Both the position numbers and the translations under genes were made by a program. Source: Candidatus Cloacimonadota bacterium (lineage in GTDB: Bacteria; Cloacimonadota; Cloacimonadia; Cloacimonadales; TCS61). Taken from it: a stretch of 36,139 nt of DNA. Shown here piece by piece: positions 14,970 through 22,836 of the stretch; the stretch's first letter is position 1; each line of letters opens with the position of its first letter. The stretch lies in assembly GCA_023137125.1 (NCBI GenBank), contig JAGLPW010000083.1, positions 1-36,139 on the forward strand, written 5' to 3'. The notes below the pieces were generated by a model that did no database searches, was not told the DNA's origin, and saw nothing but the letters and a program-made list of their open reading frames with translations.

Positions 14970-17024
14970 TTATTTCAGCAGAATCATTTTCCTTATCCTG
15001 TGAAACTCTGTTGTAACCATATTGTAAAAATATAGTCCGCTTGCAACTGATTTACCATTATGATCTTTGCCATTCCAAACAGTATGGTGGAACCCAATAT
15101 CTTTATATCCATCTACCAATGTGAGGATCTTCCTGCCCTTGATATTGAATATCTCAATTTTAACTCTACCCGCATTTACAAGAGAATAATTGATAGTAGT
15201 TATCGGATTAAATGGATTCGGGAAATTTTGGCTTAGATCGGTTGTTACCGGTAAGATATCTCCAGCATCGGATCCCTCTTCAACCTGAACGATCCAGATA
15301 GTTTCAATAGTATATTCCTCATCAGATGCTAATGATTTGATCTCGATATCACCCACAACTTCGAAGATATGAATGAACTCCTCTGTTGATTCGGTTTGCA
15401 AGATATCATCAACAAACCATTCGTATTCTATTGTACTATCGATATCCTCTACTTCCACACTGAATGTAACAGTACTATCTTCTACAACTGTAAACTCAAG
15501 TTCTTCAGGTTGGAAACCAATGAGAACCGGTTCATCATTAACCGGAGTTACAATCACATCCACATCATCTTCTGCAGTTGCTCTGGATGCATTATCATCA
15601 ATTATGAAAGTGAGTGTCTCCGTTCCATTCCAATTTTCAGTTGCTCCAAATGTAACTTCCAGTCCATCAATATCAACAATAACCTCTATATTCCCTGTAA
15701 CGGAAAGTGTAAGATCATCCGGGTCAACATCATAAACAAATTCTGTGAAATCTACTATCAGTCCTCCATCTTCCTCAAATGTGAAATTTGCTGGTAAGAT
15801 AATTGTTGGATCGTCATTTACAGGAAGTACGATAACATCTACATCATCTTCTGCAGTTGCTCGGCTGTTCTCACTTATCGTGTTGTTTCTCTTTTGTGAA
15901 TTTCTTCTACCGGTTGAGAAGGAAACTCTGTCACCCTGACCATCATCAACTGTAAAAGTGAGTATCTCTGAACCATTCCAATTTTCAGTTGCTCCAAAGG
16001 TAACTTGCAGATCAGCAATTTCAACTGTGACCTCAGTGTTACCTTCTACAGTGAGAGTAAGAACATCAAGGTCAACGTCTTCAACATATTCCGCGAAGTC
16101 TACAATCAGTTCTTGATCTTCTTCGAATGTGAAATCATCAGGTAATGTAATTGTTGGGTCATCATTAACCGGAGTTACGATTATTTCTACATCATCCTCA
16201 GCAATTGCCCTGTTGTTGTCTTCAATTTTACTGGTATTTCTTTTACCGCTTGTAAAGGAAATTCTGTCACCCTGACCATCATCAACAGTAAAAATGAGTG
16301 TCTCGGTTCCATTCCAATTTTCGCTAGCACCAAATGTAACTTCCAAATCAACAATATCAACCGTGACCTCTATATTTCCTGTAACGGAAAGCGTGAGATC
16401 ATCCAGATCAATATCATCAACATATTGTGTGAAATCAACCATCATTCCATTATCTTCATCAAATGTGAAATTATCCGGTAACACAATTGTTGGAGCATCA
16501 TTAACCGAAGTTACAATAATATCTACATCATCAGAAGCTACAGATCTATTCATATTATCATTGGCTGTAAAAGTGAGTATTTCTGTTCCATTCCAATCCG
16601 GTGTAGAACTGAATGTGACAATGAAATCGACAATATCTACAATTATTTCAGTATTCCCACTAACACTTAATGTAACAATATCTCCATTAATATCATTAAT
16701 AAATGGTGCAAAATCCACAATAAGAACATCGTCTTCTTCAAATGTGAAATCATCCGGCAATATTATTGTGGGTGTATGATTATTTGGTTGCAGGAAACCG
16801 GGATAAAATATATATCCAGTACTTGTTTCTATATCGCCGGCAATTCCCAACATTGAGTTTTCCATAAGATCATAGCTTGCTGATCCCGGGGGAGATTCCT
16901 GGTTGGGATTACCTGTAAGAAATCCTCGTTGAATCAGTATGAAGTTGTCGCTTGATGGCTGATCTGCAGATATATAAGAAACAAAAAGCAGGCAACATAA
17001 TAGGATCAATATTATAATTTTCAT
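14970..17024 (-). CDS. Secreted tandem-repeat (cadherin-like) protein with T9SS type A sorting domain
   Basis: This 684-residue exported protein has a signal peptide (residues 1-20) and an N-terminal module to about 80. Four tandem Ig/cadherin-like repeats of 91-115 residues start at about 85, 178, 289 and 406, each beginning PTI-x-LP-x-x-FTFEED, carrying ENWNGTETLTF-like centres and ending in the Asp-rich AEDDV-x-x-IVTPVNDDP. A diverged fifth domain spans about 497-582. Residues 600-684 are a sorting domain: FPNPFNPITTINYSL, then VKIEIFNIKGRKI, and GLYFYNMV with a basic end. Such domains direct cargo through a type IX-like secretion system to the surface. Acidic motifs suggest calcium binding. 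Repeats 2 and 3 carry basic inserts (about 250-272 and 362-388). Its ATG overlaps the stop of the preceding tail-fibre gene (ATGA), so the two are translationally coupled. A role in adhesion is inferred. Confidence 0.88.
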   Translation of the reverse strand: MKIIILILLCCLLFVSYISADQPSSDNFILIQRGFLTGNPNQESPPGSASYDLMENSMLGIAGDIETSTGYIFYPGFLQPNNHTPTIILPDDFTFEEDDVLIVDFAPFINDINGDIVTLSVSGNTEIIVDIVDFIVTFSSTPDWNGTEILTFTANDNMNRSVASDDVDIIVTSVNDAPTIVLPDNFTFDEDNGMMVDFTQYVDDIDLDDLTLSVTGNIEVTVDIVDLEVTFGASENWNGTETLIFTVDDGQGDRISFTSGKRNTSKIEDNNRAIAEDDVEIIVTPVNDDPTITLPDDFTFEEDQELIVDFAEYVEDVDLDVLTLTVEGNTEVTVEIADLQVTFGATENWNGSEILTFTVDDGQGDRVSFSTGRRNSQKRNNTISENSRATAEDDVDVIVLPVNDDPTIILPANFTFEEDGGLIVDFTEFVYDVDPDDLTLSVTGNIEVIVDIDGLEVTFGATENWNGTETLTFIIDDNASRATAEDDVDVIVTPVNDEPVLIGFQPEELEFTVVEDSTVTFSVEVEDIDSTIEYEWFVDDILQTESTEEFIHIFEVVGDIEIKSLASDEEYTIETIWIVQVEEGSDAGDILPVTTDLSQNFPNPFNPITTINYSLVNAGRVKIEIFNIKGRKILTLVDGYKDIGFHHTVWNGKDHNGKSVASGLYFYNMVTTEFHRIRKMILLK

Positions 17025-18691
17025 AATTTCTCCTTTATCTGCTGTTGCAGCTCTTCTATCTGTTCTTGCTGCTCTTTTATTGCTTCTATTAACACAGGAA
17101 TAAGACCAATATAATTAATTCCTTTATATTCGAGTTTTTCCATATCTTTTTCTGCACCTTCGACACCTTCATTTTTGTCGTAAGCATGAACAATATCCTC
17201 AACAAGTTCGGGAATAATTTCTTCCAGTTCCTGGGCTATCAGACCGATCTGTTCACCTTCAGGTAACACTAATTGCTTTTCTTCTGTCATTTGAATAAAA
17301 TTAAAAGTATGCACATTCATAAGTTTGATTTTAGAAAGGGCATTCCTAAATGGGTGCACATTTTCTTTGAAGTGCTCATCGGAAGGACCGGTAAGTGTTC
17401 CGGTATAATGAACATTACCATTGAAATACCCGGCATAGTTAGTGCTGCCATTGTAGGCTCCACCAAAAATTGCAACATTTGTACCTGAACCACCAGCAAC
17501 TCGACCATATACTCCATAATAAGTGTTGTTTCCTGTTGGTAGTACTTTACCTTCAACACCACAGAAACCACCAACAAAAAATCCACCATAGCCCCAGCCA
17601 TCAGACGATATTGACTCACCGTAAACAGCTTTAGCATTAAAATTACCAGTACCGGTGATCTCAGCATGAACTGCATGTGAACTGCTACTATTATAATTTG
17701 CTCTAAAATAACCACCATAATAACCTGTACTATAACCGTAAACACCAGCACCACTATCTGTAGTATTATAACCAAAAACGGCATATCCACCATTTGTGTT
17801 GTTTCTTCCATAAACAGCTATATTGGATGAACCTAAATACCCATAATTACCACTGCTGTCATGCTTACCATAAGCACCATAATCTGTTGAGCCTATGTAA
17901 CCGTGATTACCATTGCCCCAATGAATACCCCATACTCCATATCCGCCAGTAGATGCATTACTAAGTCCATAAACACCAGAACCGTAATTTGTATAATTAC
18001 CACCATAAACGCCATAACTGGTTGAACCTAAAAAACCATAATTACCAGTGCTGATATTTTTGCCAGTAACACCGAAACCATTACTACTGGTATTCTCGCC
18101 CTTAATTACGCTATTTGGGTTAGCAAGATTAGCTGTGAGGTTGAGTGGAACATCCACATTTAAAGTTACGGCACCGGAAGTTCCTCCACCATTTAAGCCC
18201 GTGCCTGCAGCAACTGCTGTAATATCACCCCAAGTTGTGGTTGCTGGCATAAAATCAGATGAATTCTGTCCATCCAACAGATCGGCATCCAGCCCGGAAC
18301 CGGAACCCATATTCTGCAATGTGTAGGCTGTTTCCGCTTTAATAGCATAAGGAACGCTGGCAATAGTTGTACGAGGGGAAAGTGTCTCTCCGCCTACAAC
18401 TAATTCTAACCAGCGATCAGCACCATCGAAAAGATAGGGTGGGAAAGAAACCATTGAACCAAGCAATACATGAAAAATACCATTTGTTGTAGAAACATCC
18501 TGCGATTCACTCCAAAGTAAAGTTCCACCCGTTTCTGCATTATAGATCAAAAAATCAACTGTGACTACACTGTTTAGATAATTTCCATCACTGTCGGCAA
18601 ATCTGCCCTGGTAGTCTATTGTTTGCGGAACATTTTGTGCACAGAGGCACATTGAAGTAAATAATAAAATGATGATAATTGTTTTTTTCAT
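17021..18691 (-). CDS. Secreted tail-fibre-like protein with C-terminal S74 chaperone domain (paralog C)
   Basis: This 556-residue protein is the third of three tandem paralogs. It has a Sec signal (MKKTIIIILLFTSMCLCAQ), the shared module with TIDYQGRFADSDGNYLN, and the fibre-like LQNMGSGSGLDADLLDGQ and AGTGLNGGGTSGAVTLNVD. A Gly/Tyr/Asn-rich region of about 20-residue GVYG units follows. From S437 a Peptidase_S74 domain (PSDEHFKENVHPF) runs to the end, with a coiled coil in the last 25 residues. In phage endosialidase this domain trimerises the fibre and then cleaves itself off. Compared with paralogs A and B it lacks about 133 residues in the middle and has His for Arg in the SDER motif. 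I start at 18691, behind GGAGAG; an upstream ATG at 18739 has no ribosome site. The stop overlaps the next gene. Confidence 0.88.
   Translation of the reverse strand: MKKTIIIILLFTSMCLCAQNVPQTIDYQGRFADSDGNYLNSVVTVDFLIYNAETGGTLLWSESQDVSTTNGIFHVLLGSMVSFPPYLFDGADRWLELVVGGETLSPRTTIASVPYAIKAETAYTLQNMGSGSGLDADLLDGQNSSDFMPATTTWGDITAVAAGTGLNGGGTSGAVTLNVDVPLNLTANLANPNSVIKGENTSSNGFGVTGKNISTGNYGFLGSTSYGVYGGNYTNYGSGVYGLSNASTGGYGVWGIHWGNGNHGYIGSTDYGAYGKHDSSGNYGYLGSSNIAVYGRNNTNGGYAVFGYNTTDSGAGVYGYSTGYYGGYFRANYNSSSSHAVHAEITGTGNFNAKAVYGESISSDGWGYGGFFVGGFCGVEGKVLPTGNNTYYGVYGRVAGGSGTNVAIFGGAYNGSTNYAGYFNGNVHYTGTLTGPSDEHFKENVHPFRNALSKIKLMNVHTFNFIQMTEEKQLVLPEGEQIGLIAQELEEIIPELVEDIVHAYDKNEGVEGAEKDMEKLEYKGINYIGLIPVLIEAIKEQQEQIEELQQQIKEKL
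17211..17320. repeat. 110-bp block identical to 18947-19056
   Basis: This stretch within the S74 domain of paralog C is base-for-base identical to 18947-19056 in paralog B, ending abruptly at both edges (mismatches begin at once). It encodes MNVHTFNFIQMTEEKQL to the ELEEIIP region. The third paralog differs at several sites in the same segment, so recent gene conversion or duplication between B and C is likely. Confidence 0.8.
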
Positions 18692-18741
18692 AATTCTCTC
18701 CTTTTTTACAAATCTATTTTTTAAAAAATGTAAATACATTA

Positions 18742-20523
18742 TTAATTACCGACAGATCTTAAGAGTTCATCGATCTGTCTTTGCTGTTCTTCGTTTTGTG
18801 TGTTTAATTCTTTTATGGCTTCTATCAACACAGGGATAAGACCAATATAATTTATTCCTTTATATTCGATCTGATCCATATCTCTTTCAGCTCCTTCAAT
18901 TCCTTCGTTCCTGTTATAAGTATGAATATTATCCGAAACCAGATCAGGAATAATTTCTTCCAGTTCCTGGGCTATCAGACCGATCTGTTCACCTTCAGGT
19001 AACACTAATTGCTTTTCTTCTGTCATTTGAATAAAATTAAAAGTATGCACATTCATTAGTTTTATTTTGGAAAGGGCATTGTTGAATGGCTGCACATTCT
19101 CTTTGAAGCGTTCATCAGAAGCATTGATGAGTGTTCCGGTATAAGCTAAATCACCACTGAAATACCCAGCATAGTTAGTGCTGCCACTAGCGGCAATGCC
19201 ATAAATTCCAAAATTTGTGCCTGAACCACTTGCAGCACCCCGAATTCCATAATTAAAACCTGAACCACCGGAAACGTCAGCCTTCACTCCATAATAGTAG
19301 GAACTTCCTGTTGGAATTACTATGCTATAAACACCATGATATCCTCCTTCAAAATATCCACCATAAATTGCACCATTACCATGAACTCCAAAAGAAGATG
19401 TACCTAAATAACCGTAATTACCACTGTTGCTATTTTCACCATAAACTCCGTAAAAGGCTGAACCCAAATAACCAAAATTACCACTGTTGCTATTTTCACC
19501 ATAAACTCCGTAACCCAAACCGGTATTTTCTCCCTTAATAACGCTATTTGGGTCAGAAACACTTCCACTAAGGTTGAGGGGAACATCAACATTTAAAGTT
19601 ACATCACCGGAAGTGCCACCGCCATTTAAACCTGTACCTGCAGTTACGGCTGTTATGTCACCACCTGCAGACAATGTCTGCCAAGAGGCAGCTCCATTTG
19701 CATCGGAAGTGAGAACCTTGTTTACGCCCTGGCTGCCATCAACTATTTTAATGCTGCCTTCAACGTGTAATTCGGTGTCGGGAGAATCTGTTCCTATACC
19801 TACGTACCCTCCATTAAAGTAACTATTCCCATCAGCAGTAATTATAGTTGAAACCGGTCCGTTATCATACAGATAAAGACCACCAGCTCCAGAACCATTA
19901 GTACCAAGCTGACCTAATATTTCTGAATTAACCTGCCATTGGATTGGGTTGGCACCGGTACTATTAACAGTAAGCATACGGCTGGGTGCTGCTGTCCCAA
20001 TTCCCACATAATTCTGCACAATCAGTTGTCCTGTCATAGAATCACCGGTTGTATTCACCCAATCATCAGTAGTTGCTGGCATAAAATCAGATGAATCCTG
20101 TCCGTCCAGCAAATCGGCATCCAAACCGGAACCGGAACCCATATTCTGCAATGTGTAGGCGGTTTCAGCTTTAATCGCATAAGGAATACTGGCAATAACT
20201 GTTCGAGGTGAAAGTGTTTCACTACTTACAATTAGTTCCAACCAACGGTCTGCTCCATCGAAAAGATCGGGTGGGAAAGTAACTAAAGAACCAAGCAAAA
20301 CATGAAAAATACCATTAGCAGTTGAAACATCCTGTGTTTCACTCCAGAGTGCAGTTCCACCGGTCTCTATATCATAGATTAGAAAATCAACAGTGACTAC
20401 ACTGTTCAGGTAGTTGCCGCTATTATCAGCAAGCCTACCCTGGTAGTCTATGGTTTGCGGTACATTCTGTGCCCATAGGCACAACGAGGTAAAGAGTAAA
20501 ATAGTGATAAATAATTTATTCAT
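18742..20523 (-). CDS. Secreted tail-fibre-like protein with C-terminal S74 chaperone domain (paralog B)
   Basis: This 593-residue protein is the second paralog of the array, with signal MNKLFITILLFTSLCLWAQ and the shared N-terminal module. A fibre module carries MTGQLIVQNYVGIGTAAPSR and GIGTDSPDTELHVEG, the latter being the GIGT-x-x-P-x-x-x-L-x-V repeat seen in tail-fibre-type proteins, followed by AGTGLNGGGTSGDVTLNVD. A short GVYGENSNSGNYGYLG repeat region and an S74 domain from about S469 (ASDERFKENVQPF) follow, then a coiled-coil end. The likely fate is export, trimerisation, and autocleavage just before the SDER serine; the cleavage is inferred from the family. AGGAGGTCGT precedes the ATG. 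Paralog C starts 50 bases after its stop. Confidence 0.9.
   Translation of the reverse strand: MNKLFITILLFTSLCLWAQNVPQTIDYQGRLADNSGNYLNSVVTVDFLIYDIETGGTALWSETQDVSTANGIFHVLLGSLVTFPPDLFDGADRWLELIVSSETLSPRTVIASIPYAIKAETAYTLQNMGSGSGLDADLLDGQDSSDFMPATTDDWVNTTGDSMTGQLIVQNYVGIGTAAPSRMLTVNSTGANPIQWQVNSEILGQLGTNGSGAGGLYLYDNGPVSTIITADGNSYFNGGYVGIGTDSPDTELHVEGSIKIVDGSQGVNKVLTSDANGAASWQTLSAGGDITAVTAGTGLNGGGTSGDVTLNVDVPLNLSGSVSDPNSVIKGENTGLGYGVYGENSNSGNFGYLGSAFYGVYGENSNSGNYGYLGTSSFGVHGNGAIYGGYFEGGYHGVYSIVIPTGSSYYYGVKADVSGGSGFNYGIRGAASGSGTNFGIYGIAASGSTNYAGYFSGDLAYTGTLINASDERFKENVQPFNNALSKIKLMNVHTFNFIQMTEEKQLVLPEGEQIGLIAQELEEIIPDLVSDNIHTYNRNEGIEGAERDMDQIEYKGINYIGLIPVLIEAIKELNTQNEEQQRQIDELLRSVGN
18947..19056. 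repeat. 110-bp block identical to 17211-17320
   Basis: This is the paralog B partner of the identical block described at 17211-17320. Outside it the two genes differ by silent and replacement changes. Confidence 0.8.
19416..19513. repeat. 60-bp tandem coding repeat in paralog B
   Basis: A 38-base unit (AATTACCACTG to TCCGTAA) occurs at 19416-19453 and again, identically, at 19476-19513, exactly 60 bases apart. It encodes two near-identical 20-residue GVYGENSNSGN units. This indicates recent slippage or unequal crossing-over in the repeat region. Confidence 0.85.
19970..20037. repeat. 68-bp block identical to 22017-22084
   Basis: This segment of paralog B, encoding the IVQNYVGIGTAAPSRML region, is identical to 22017-22084 in paralog A. 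It is a second patch of recent sequence exchange, involving a different pair of genes from the 110-bp block. Confidence 0.8.
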
Positions 20524-20593
20524 ACGACCTCCTTTTTAAAAATTCGGACAGCTAAGGTAAAGGCTTATAAATCGTTAATCTATCCCCATGTTA

Positions 20594-22576
20594 TTAGTTA
20601 TTAGCAGATCTCAGAAGTTCATTGATCTGTCTTTGCTGTTCAACTAACTTTTGTTGTTGATCTTCGTTTTGTGTGTTTAATTCTTTTATTGCTTCTATCA
20701 ACACCGGAATAAGACCGATATAATTTATTCCTTTATATTCAATTCTTTCCATATCACTATCTGCTCCTTCGAGACCTTCATTTTTATCGTAAGCATGTAC
20801 TTCATCCTTCACAAGTTCAGGAAGTATTTCTTCCAGTTCCTGGGCTATCAAACCGATCTGTTCACCTTCAGGCAGAACAAATTGCTTTTCTTCTTCCATT
20901 TGTATGAAATTATAAGTATGCACATTCATTAGCTTTATTTTGGAAAGAGCATTTTTAAATGGTTGCACATTTTCTTTGAAGCGCTCATCTGAAGGATTGG
21001 TGAATGTTCCGGTAACATGTACATTACCACTGAAATACCCGGCATAGTTAGTGCTACCACCAATGGCAAAGCCATAAATTCCATAATTTGTACCTGAACC
21101 ATAAGCATAACTATCAATTGCAACATTGTAACCTGAACCACCATAAACGTAACCTCTCACTCCAATAGACGAGCTACTGCCTGTTGGGAATGTCATACCA
21201 TAAACACCATAATCACCCCCCACAAATTGACCACCAATACCATTACCATCTGGTGGCGTGGATTCACCATAAACAGCTACTGCATTACTACTGGTACCGG
21301 TGAACTCAGCATGGATTACATGTGTATTGCTACTATTATAATTTGCATTAAAGTAACCACCATAATAACCTGTACTAGTACCGTGAACACCAAATCCACT
21401 AATATTATCGTTATAACCGTAAATGCCACTTCCAGAAGATGCATAATTAAATCCAGAAACGCCACTACTGGATGAACCTAAGAGACCATAATTACCGCTG
21501 CTGATATGTAGACCATATACACCACTTCCAGAACCATAATTTTCACCGTAAACGCCAAAGCCAGAACCAGTATTTTCACCCTCAATAACGCCATTTGGAT
21601 TTGCTACATTTCCACTCAGGTTGAGCGGAACATCCACATTCAAAGTTACATCACCGGAAGTGCCACCACCGGTTAAACCTGTACCTGCTGTTACTGCTGT
21701 TATATCTCCACCTGTAGGCAGTGTTTGCCAAGTAGCAGATCCATTTACATCGGAAGTGAGAACTTTGTTTATTCCCTGGTTGCCATCAACTATTTTAATG
21801 TTGCCTTCAACGTGTAATTCGGTGTCGGGAGTAACTGTTCCAATACCAACATTACCACCACTAAAGTAACTATTTCCATTGGCTGTAATTACTGTGGAAA
21901 TAGGTCCGTTATCATACAGATAAAGACCACCAGCACCAGAACCATTAGTGCCAAGCTGACCTAATATTAAAGCATTTACTTGCCATTGGATCGGATTAGC
22001 TCCGGTACTATTAACGGTAAGCATACGGCTGGGTGCTGCTGTCCCAATTCCCACATAATTCTGCACAATCAGTTGTCCTGTCATTGTATCACCTGTTGTA
22101 TCCACCCAGTTATCCGTGGTTGCAGGCATGAAGTCAGATGAATCCTGTCCATCCAGCAGGTCGGCATCCAAACCGGAACCGGAACCCATATTCTGCAGTG
22201 TGTATGCAGTTTCAGCTTTAATGGAATAGGGAACACTCGCTACAACTGTGCGAGGTGAAAGTGTTTCACTACTTACAATTAGCTCCAACCATCGATCCGA
22301 GCCATCGAAGAGGGTAGGTGGAAAGGAAACTATTGAACCGAGCAGTACATGGAATATCCCATTAGACATGGAAACATCCTGTGTTTCACTCCACAGTGCA
22401 GTTCCACCAGTATCTATATCATAGATTAGAAAATCAACTGTGACTACTATGTTAAGGTAGTTACCGTCACTATCAGCAAGCCTACCCTGGTAATCTATTG
22501 TTTGCGGTACATTTTGTGCCCAAAGGCACACTGAAATGAAAAATAAAATTGAAAAAGATAAAAATACTTTTTTCAT
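20594..22576 (-). CDS. Secreted tail-fibre-like protein with C-terminal S74 chaperone domain (paralog A)
   Basis: This 660-residue protein is the first and longest paralog, with signal MKKVFLSFSILFFISVCLWAQ. It shares the N-terminal module with B and C and carries MTGQLIVQNYVGIGT, GIGTVTPDTELHVEG and AGTGLTGGGTSGDVTLNVD. Its Gly/Tyr/Ser-rich repeat region is longer than that of B, with VYGENYGSGSGVYGLH and SGSGIYGYN-type units. An S74 chaperone domain from about S529 (PSDERFKENVQPF) and a C-terminal coiled coil (about 620-655, rich in Gln and Glu) finish it. A strong AAGGAG lies upstream of the ATG. As the first gene after a 260-base spacer it probably carries the operon promoter. There are no phage structural, lysis or integrase genes nearby, so it is a cellular surface protein. 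Confidence 0.9.
   Translation of the reverse strand: MKKVFLSFSILFFISVCLWAQNVPQTIDYQGRLADSDGNYLNIVVTVDFLIYDIDTGGTALWSETQDVSMSNGIFHVLLGSIVSFPPTLFDGSDRWLELIVSSETLSPRTVVASVPYSIKAETAYTLQNMGSGSGLDADLLDGQDSSDFMPATTDNWVDTTGDTMTGQLIVQNYVGIGTAAPSRMLTVNSTGANPIQWQVNALILGQLGTNGSGAGGLYLYDNGPISTVITANGNSYFSGGNVGIGTVTPDTELHVEGNIKIVDGNQGINKVLTSDVNGSATWQTLPTGGDITAVTAGTGLTGGGTSGDVTLNVDVPLNLSGNVANPNGVIEGENTGSGFGVYGENYGSGSGVYGLHISSGNYGLLGSSSSGVSGFNYASSGSGIYGYNDNISGFGVHGTSTGYYGGYFNANYNSSNTHVIHAEFTGTSSNAVAVYGESTPPDGNGIGGQFVGGDYGVYGMTFPTGSSSSIGVRGYVYGGSGYNVAIDSYAYGSGTNYGIYGFAIGGSTNYAGYFSGNVHVTGTFTNPSDERFKENVQPFKNALSKIKLMNVHTYNFIQMEEEKQFVLPEGEQIGLIAQELEEILPELVKDEVHAYDKNEGLEGADSDMERIEYKGINYIGLIPVLIEAIKELNTQNEDQQQKLVEQQRQINELLRSANN
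22017..22084. repeat. 68-bp block identical to 19970-20037
   Basis: This is the paralog A partner of the identical block described at 19970-20037. Confidence 0.8.
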
Positions 22577-22836
22577 AACATTCTCCTTGCTAGATTATTA
22601 CTAATTACTGTCATACTACACCTTTTAGAGGTTTTCAGATTGACATGCCGATATTTGCGATAGTTACGATTAATTGAACAGATTTCGAAATCTTTAATTA
22701 TTTTTTATTCTATAATTAACAATTAAGTCTAAATATTTTGCATATTTTTTTGGCAAGTTATTTATTTATCTTGGAATCTCTTGTGAAATAGTTTAATATT
22801 TGAATTCAGTGCAAGCCAGTGTATATCAGAAACGAA
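22577..22836 (-). promoter_or_regulatory. AT-rich spacer before the surface-protein array, with a 14-bp palindrome
   Basis: No gene is visible in these 260 bases. A perfect palindrome AGATTTCGAAATCT lies at 22680-22693, about 105 bases before the start of paralog A on the minus strand, and the surrounding DNA is A/T-rich with several possible -10 elements (for example TATAGAAT on the minus strand). It is the likely promoter region of the array, with the palindrome a candidate regulator site. The exact promoter cannot be fixed by eye. Confidence 0.4.

Noticed and set aside
15373-16779. Plus-strand open frames rich in Ser/Thr/Val opposite the tandem-repeat gene
   Set aside because: They lie wholly antisense to a clear gene, have biased composition produced by its repeats, and lack ribosome sites and recognisable domains.
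17317-17811. Minus-strand frame of 164 residues overlapping paralog C
   Set aside because: It is an off-frame shadow of the Gly/Tyr repeat region, rich in Val, Met and Ile, with no domain.
18692-18739. Start of paralog C at the ATG at 18739
   Set aside because: It adds 16 charged residues in front of a good signal peptide and has no ribosome site; GGAGAG precedes the ATG at 18691.
19416-19513. CRISPR-like spaced repeats
   Set aside because: There are only two copies, in frame, encoding 20-residue GVYG units inside a protein gene. There is no cas gene and no variable spacer series.
14970-22576. Prophage or phage remnant, because of tail-fibre-like S74 proteins
   Set aside because: Each protein has a Sec signal peptide. 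No integrase, terminase, capsid, tail-assembly or lysis gene is in the window, and the neighbours are ordinary cellular operons.
22640-22680. TTGACA on the plus strand at about 22640 as a promoter
   Set aside because: No gene lies downstream on the plus strand; the flanking genes are on the minus strand.
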